11,822 nt of DNA from contig DUHN01000032.1 in assembly GCA_013330825.1 (NCBI GenBank), positions 1 through 11,822 of the forward strand, given 5' to 3'. Each line of letters begins with the position of its first letter. Within the stretch, counting starts at the first letter, position 1. Shown piece after piece: positions 8,119-11,822 of the stretch. Both the position numbers and the translations under genes were made by a program. Under the pieces are notes generated by a model that worked only from the letters and a program-made list of their open reading frames with translations, searched no databases and was not told where the DNA came from. This DNA is from Candidatus Woesearchaeota archaeon (GTDB lineage Archaea > Nanobdellota > Nanobdellia > Woesearchaeales > GW2011-AR4).

Positions 8119-8127
8119 CTTTTTAAG
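8119..8127 (+). promoter_or_regulatory. TATA-like box upstream of gatD
   Basis: CTTTTTAAG is centred 30 bp before the ATG at 8153. The predicted start of transcription is within a few bases of that ATG, and no Shine-Dalgarno site precedes it (CTGTTTTTCTATC). This supports both the 8153 start and leaderless translation. Confidence 0.5.
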
Positions 8128-8152
8128 ACTTCATCCCCTCTGTTTTTCTATC

Positions 8153-9445
8153 ATGAAACCGCAGGCCGGCGACAAGGTAAGGGTGAAATCCTCTGACGGC
8201 GAGTACGAGGGCATCCTCATGCCGCGCCCGGAGATATTCGAGAAGGGATTTCTTGTCCTGAAGCTGGAGAACGGCTACAACATCGGCATCGACGAGAAGA
8301 AGGTGTCCAAGGTCGATGTTCTTGAGCAGTACGGGAAGCCGGAGCAGGGGCACAGGGAGCGGAAGCATGACCCTTCGCTGCCAACAATTTCCATCCTCTC
8401 TTTCGGCGGCACGATCTCCAGCAAGGTGGACTACCGGACGGGGGGCACGTATGCGGACTACACGGCAGAGGATTTCGTGCAGATGATGCCGGAACTGGAG
8501 AGTGTGGCGAACCTGCGCGCGCGGAAGGTCATGGGCATCATGAGCGAGGACATGTCTCCCGAGGAATGGGAGGCCATGGCCAAGGCCATCCATGCGGAGC
8601 TGAACGAGAAGGAAGTCGCCGGTGTCGTCGTCACCCAGGGCACCGACACGCTCCATTTCTCCACCGCAGCCATCTCCTTCGCGCTGAGGAACTTGTCCAA
8701 GCCAGTGGTCTTCACCGCGGCCCAGCGCAGCATCGACCGAGGCTCTTCCGACGCGTTCATGAACCTGCTCTGCGCAGTCCATGCCGCGAAAGGCGGCATA
8801 GTGGAGGTCATGACCTGCATGCACGGCTCCCTCGACGATGATTCCTGCCTGCTCATCCGCGGCACCAAGGTCAGGAAGATGCACACGTCGAGGAGGGATG
8901 CCTTCCGTCCGATCAACGAGCTGCCTCTCGCCAGGGTTTTTCCTGATGGGAAGATCGAGGTCCTCAACCAGAATCACCGCAAACGCTCGTCCGGGGCCGT
9001 TTCCGTGAGCGGCCAGTTCAGCCGGGACGTGGGCCTCCTGTATGCGTATCCGGGCATGGATCCGGACATCCTTGATTTTTTCCTTGAAAAGAAATATGGT
9101 GGGGTGGTGATTGCCGCCACCGCTCTCGGCCATCTTCCCGTCACCAACGAAAGGAATTCCCTCATCCCGAAGTTGAAGAAGCTGCGCGACGGCGGCATTC
9201 CGGTCTTCATCACCACCCAGACGGTCTACGGGAGGGTGCATCCCTACGTCTACACCAATCTCCGGAAGCTTTCCATAGGGGCGGGCTGCACCTTCTGCGA
9301 GGACATGCTGCCCGAGGTGGCATACATCAAGCTCTGCTGGATCCTGGCGCAGCACAAGGACGTGGAAAAGGTGAGGGAGCTCATGCCCACGAATATCGCA
9401 GGGGAGATCACTACGAGAAGCGACGTGGAGTCGTTCCTGTACTAG
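8153..9445 (+). CDS. gatD: Glu-tRNA(Gln) amidotransferase subunit D (GatD, asparaginase-like)
   Basis: GatD releases ammonia from glutamine (or asparagine) and feeds it to GatE, which amidates Glu-tRNA(Gln). This two-subunit enzyme is archaea-specific. The 430 residues are normal for the family. An N-terminal beta-barrel region (about 1-75, GDKVRVKSSDGEYEGILMPRPE) precedes the asparaginase-type domain. Catalytic elements are visible: first Thr in SFGGTIS (Thr87), TQGTDT (Thr164, Asp165), and the Lys in RKMHTSRRDAF (Lys242). I chose the ATG at 8153 rather than the in-frame ATG at 8057, because a TATA-like box lies between them and GDKVRV is the usual beginning. GatE follows after 89 bp. Presence of GatDE implies that Gln-tRNA is made by the indirect route here. 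Confidence 0.96.
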   Translation: MKPQAGDKVRVKSSDGEYEGILMPRPEIFEKGFLVLKLENGYNIGIDEKKVSKVDVLEQYGKPEQGHRERKHDPSLPTISILSFGGTISSKVDYRTGGTYADYTAEDFVQMMPELESVANLRARKVMGIMSEDMSPEEWEAMAKAIHAELNEKEVAGVVVTQGTDTLHFSTAAISFALRNLSKPVVFTAAQRSIDRGSSDAFMNLLCAVHAAKGGIVEVMTCMHGSLDDDSCLLIRGTKVRKMHTSRRDAFRPINELPLARVFPDGKIEVLNQNHRKRSSGAVSVSGQFSRDVGLLYAYPGMDPDILDFFLEKKYGGVVIAATALGHLPVTNERNSLIPKLKKLRDGGIPVFITTQTVYGRVHPYVYTNLRKLSIGAGCTFCEDMLPEVAYIKLCWILAQHKDVEKVRELMPTNIAGEITTRSDVESFLY

Positions 9446-9455
9446 CCAATGGAAT

Positions 9456-9497
9456 GCGCGCACTGCGGCGCGCCATCTTATTGCGAGCGCTTCGCGC
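9456..9497. repeat. Two GC-rich stem-loops in the gatD-gatE spacer
   Basis: GCGCGC (9456-9461) pairs with GCGCGC (9468-9473) around a 6-base loop. Then GCGC (9487-9490) pairs with GCGC (9494-9497) around TTC. Tandem GC hairpins between two genes of one pathway could slow polymerase or set the GatD:GatE ratio; that role is speculative. Confidence 0.4.
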
Positions 9498-9503
9498 GAG
9501 CAT

Positions 9504-9512
9504 GGATATTTG
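9504..9512 (+). promoter_or_regulatory. Possible TATA-like box of gatE
   Basis: GGATATTTG is centred about 27 bp before the ATG at 9535, the same spacing seen for the leaderless genes in this window. The match is weak. If real, gatE has its own start of transcription besides read-through from gatD. Confidence 0.3.
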
Positions 9513-9534
9513 TCACGATAGGGTCCAAAGAAAA

Positions 9535-10986
9535 ATGCACGGGGATAACCAAGAATTGGATTACAAAAAACTGGGCTTCCGCTGCGGGCTCGAGATCCAT
9601 CAGCAATTGGAAGGCAGCAAGCTCTTCTGCAACTGCCCGACGCTGAACAGCGCGGAGAAGGCTGACTATGGGGCGATGCGGAAGCTGCGCGCGGTGGTGG
9701 GCGAGACTGGGAAGATCGACATCGCCGCAGCCCACGAGATGGGGAAGGGCAGGACATTCCTCTACGAATCGCACAGCTCTGACACCTGCCTCGTGGAGTA
9801 CGACGAGGAGCCGCCGTTCCCACTGGACAGGGAGGCGCTCGGGGCCGGTCTCCGGGTGGCCCTGCTCCTCAACGCGAAGATCGTGGATGAGATCCACGTC
9901 ATGAGGAAGATCGTCATAGACGGCAGCAACGTCACCGGCTTCCAGCGGACTGCGTTGATCGCGCTGGACGGCTGGATCGAGACGTCGGAAGGTAGGGTCG
10001 GCATCCCCCTCATCTGCCTGGAGGAGGAGGCTGCCCAGAAGCTCGGGGAAGGGGAAGGAAAGGCAAGGTACAAGCTTGACCGGTTGGGCATCCCGCTGCT
10101 GGAGATCGCGACCTCCGCAAGCATCAGGAGCGCGGAGCACGCGAAGGAGGTCGCCTCCCGCATCGGCATGGTCCTCCGCTCCGTGGAGGGCGTCAGGCGC
10201 GGCCTCGGCACGATACGCCAGGATGTCAACATCTCCATCGAGAAGGGCGCGCGCACGGAGATCAAGGGGTTCCAGGAGTTGAGGAGCATCCCGAAAGTGA
10301 TTGAGTTCGAGGTCAGGAGGCAGCAGCACCTCATCTCAGAAGGGAAGAAGCTCAGCAAGGAGGTGCGCAAGGCAGAGCCGGACTTCACCACATCCTTTTT
10401 GCGCCCGCTGCCAGGCGCCGCGCGCCTCTATCCGGAGACCGACGTGCTCCCGGTGAAGGTCTCCAAGGAGCAGATAAGGCATATCAGGGAGAACCTGCCG
10501 AAACTGAGGGACGAGAGGATAAAGGAGCTGATGGAGGGATACAAATTGCCGCACGACGTGGCGAAGGAAGCCGCTGAGGACGGAAGGTTTGAGGCCATGG
10601 CGGGAAGATTCAGGAATATCCCTCCGCAACTCGTCGCCCAGACGCTGTTCACAACCCCGAAAGAGCTCAAGTCCCGCCTCAATCTCGATCCGTCCAAGCT
10701 CTCTGAGGGAGATTATGAGGAAGTTTTTGGCTATCTTGACCAGGGCAAGATCGCAAAAGACGCGGTCATAGAGCTGTTGGCAAGGAAAATCAGGGGGGAG
10801 AAGATTGATGTTTCCCGCTTCGCGGGCATCTCCGATGAGGAACTGGAAGGTGAAATCAGGAAAATCGTCGCGGAGAAACCTGGCCTGTCCGCGGGCGGCT
10901 ACATGGGCCTCGTGATGGCGAAGTTCAGGGGCAAGGCCGAGGGGAAGAAGGTGATGGAAATTCTCAGGAAATTGATGGGAGATTAA
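9535..10986 (+). CDS. gatE: Glu-tRNA(Gln) amidotransferase subunit E (GatE), apparently without the AspRS-like insertion
   Basis: GatE phosphorylates the glutamyl group on tRNA(Gln) and amidates it with ammonia from GatD. Family motifs are strong: GLEIHQQL (residues 18-25), LFCNCP with zinc-type cysteines, the acidic VEYDEEPP, HVMRKIVIDGSN, GFQRTA, LDRLGIPLLEIAT, RGLGTIRQDVN and LRPLPGAARLYPETD (289-303). The C-terminal helical and YqeY-like tail follows to the end (SAGGYMGLVMAKF). The ATG at 9535 leaves a typical short lead-in (ELDYKKLGF); in-frame ATGs at 9454 and 9502 would add an Arg-rich stretch I consider untranslated. At 483 residues it is well below the roughly 600 I expect. The AspRS-like (GAD) insertion that normally separates the cradle from LRPLPGAARMYPETD is reduced to a ~20-residue linker (about 268-288). 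The frame is intact, so this is not decay. Confidence 0.94.
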   Translation: MHGDNQELDYKKLGFRCGLEIHQQLEGSKLFCNCPTLNSAEKADYGAMRKLRAVVGETGKIDIAAAHEMGKGRTFLYESHSSDTCLVEYDEEPPFPLDREALGAGLRVALLLNAKIVDEIHVMRKIVIDGSNVTGFQRTALIALDGWIETSEGRVGIPLICLEEEAAQKLGEGEGKARYKLDRLGIPLLEIATSASIRSAEHAKEVASRIGMVLRSVEGVRRGLGTIRQDVNISIEKGARTEIKGFQELRSIPKVIEFEVRRQQHLISEGKKLSKEVRKAEPDFTTSFLRPLPGAARLYPETDVLPVKVSKEQIRHIRENLPKLRDERIKELMEGYKLPHDVAKEAAEDGRFEAMAGRFRNIPPQLVAQTLFTTPKELKSRLNLDPSKLSEGDYEEVFGYLDQGKIAKDAVIELLARKIRGEKIDVSRFAGISDEELEGEIRKIVAEKPGLSAGGYMGLVMAKFRGKAEGKKVMEILRKLMGD

Positions 10987-10991
10987 GTGTG

Positions 10992-11822
10992 CTAGCTCCT
11001 GCTTCCCGCGAAGAGGGACAGCGCCATCCCGCTGATGAGCGCCACGAGGGAGTCGGTGGCGAAGAACCCTCCGGAGAGGAGGACGGAGAAGGGCATGTTC
11101 CCCCAGTAGTGGCCGAGGAAGACGGCCAGGGTCGTGCCGAGGGCGAAGGTGACGCCAATGTGCGTCAATCCCTTGGTGTAGTCCTTATAGCTCCGCCTGA
11201 TGAAGAGGAAGCAGAGCGCAAGGAAGACCACAAAGATGAGAAGGCCGATCTGCGGCGTCGGGGCGGAGATGGTGGTGGATGAGAAGACGCCGAATTCCGC
11301 GACCACGAGGAAGATGATCACCGAAAGGAGGCTCTTGTCATTCTTGAGGGAGTCGATGGAAAAGAGCGATTTCGGGTTGCCGAAGTGGGCGATGTCCAGC
11401 TCATCCTGTTCCTCTTCCTCTTGGGCAGGGGAGAGTTTGATTTCCATTGGCTGCGGGACGGCATGGGGCGCCCGCCGCACCGTTGCCCGTGGCGCCTGGG
11501 CCGTGGGCTGCGGCTGCTGCTGGTAGGTCTGGATGGCCTTGCTCGTCCCCTTGAAGAGCGCATAGGACGAGATGATGGTGCCGAGGATGGCGATGATGAT
11601 GCCCAATGCCCCCAGGAGGAACGTGTCCATATTGAGCCCTTCCGCGGCATATCTTTCCATGAACTGCGAATAAATCAGGAGCAGGGCAAGGAAGGTGATG
11701 ATGAGGGAGATGGTCTTCTGCAGCGTCACGAGGAAAAGCGAGCTGAGCTTTTGGATGGTGATGAGGAGGAAGTAAAGCAGGATGAGCCCGAGGATGGTGG
11801 CCGAATAGTCCCCTGCAAGGAT
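10992..11822 (-). CDS. Multi-pass membrane protein of unknown function, N-terminus beyond right window edge
   Basis: The frame stays open to the right edge, so the GTG at 11727-11729 is internal; 276 residues are visible. I do not recognise a family. Seven hydrophobic segments can be read: about 8-23 (ILGLILLYFLLI), 36-54, 68-91 (LLGALGIIIAILG), 164-182, 193-210 (LIFVVFLALCFLF), 220-240 and 246-272. A hydrophilic segment of about 70 residues separates the third and fourth. It starts Gln/Pro/Ala-rich (YQQQPQPTAQAP), becomes basic (VRRAP), then has a run of acidic residues (AQEEEEQDELD) and ends near SLFSIDSLKNDKS. This suggests two membrane modules joined by a flexible linker. The end converges with gatE, with 5 bp between the stops. 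Confidence 0.8.
   Translation of the reverse strand: MLAGDYSATILGLILLYFLLITIQKLSSLFLVTLQKTISLIITFLALLLIYSQFMERYAAEGLNMDTFLLGALGIIIAILGTIISSYALFKGTSKAIQTYQQQPQPTAQAPRATVRRAPHAVPQPMEIKLSPAQEEEEQDELDIAHFGNPKSLFSIDSLKNDKSLLSVIIFLVVAEFGVFSSTTISAPTPQIGLLIFVVFLALCFLFIRRSYKDYTKGLTHIGVTFALGTTLAVFLGHYWGNMPFSVLLSGGFFATDSLVALISGMALSLFAGSRS

Noticed and set aside
8057..8152. Upstream ATG of gatD at 8057
   Set aside because: The extra 32 residues do not resemble a GatD N-terminus, and a TATA-like box at 8119-8127 points to transcription starting at about 8150.
7945..8196. Small hydrophobic open frame starting right after the cdc48 stop
   Set aside because: It needs a TTG start, runs through the gatD TATA box into gatD in another frame, and shows no recognisable motif. 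A decayed gene cannot be excluded.
9449..9646. Cys-containing small frame (MECAHCGAPSYC) between gatD and gatE as a mini zinc-ribbon protein
   Set aside because: Most of it overlaps gatE in a different frame, and only the first few codons look suggestive. There is no ribosome-binding site.
8123..9823. 566-codon minus-strand open frame opposite gatD
   Set aside because: It is antisense to the unmistakable gatD and gatE genes and its translation is Arg/His/Pro-rich shadow sequence.

Overview
The window reads as archaeal, about 55-60% G+C in most genes. It encodes archaea-only enzymes (pantoate kinase, phosphopantothenate synthetase, and the GatD/GatE tRNA amidotransferase) and a two-ring Cdc48/VAT ATPase. 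Several genes have a TATA-like box 26-30 bp upstream of the ATG and no clear Shine-Dalgarno site, as expected for leaderless archaeal transcripts. I cannot fix the lineage. The small conserved protein at 3804-4271 recalls proteins I associate with DPANN genomes, but that is memory, not a search result.

Layout. (1) 2-2711, + strand: a tightly overlapping coenzyme A operon. It holds a 5'-truncated CoaBC, pantoate kinase and phosphopantothenate synthetase, which together cover pantoate to 4'-phosphopantetheine. (2) 2717-3382, - strand: a SerB-like HAD phosphatase, convergent with the CoA operon and only 5 bp from it. (3) 3383-3803: no gene. It holds two divergent promoters and, between them, a 283-bp GC-rich element with imperfect terminal inverted repeats and a perfect 9-bp target-site duplication. 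I call this a MITE-like non-autonomous transposon. (4) 3804-4271: a conserved small protein of unknown function. (5) 4345-5580: a Tat-motif protein resembling the TraB/TIKI/EreA-type hydrolase fold, whose C-terminal half is markedly AT-rich. (6) 5671-7944: Cdc48. (7) 8153-9445 and 9535-10986: GatD and GatE, which convert Glu-tRNA(Gln) to Gln-tRNA(Gln). GatE appears to lack the AspRS-like insertion domain usual in this subunit. (8) 10992 to the right edge, - strand: a multi-pass membrane protein open at its 5' end, convergent with gatE, again with a 5-bp gap.

The genes fall into three functional blocks: CoA synthesis, protein quality control (Cdc48), and tRNA-dependent glutamine incorporation. 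The less ordinary content is the MITE-like insertion, the compact GatE, and the AT-rich Tat/TraB-like gene. No tRNA, rRNA, CRISPR array or transposase gene was seen.
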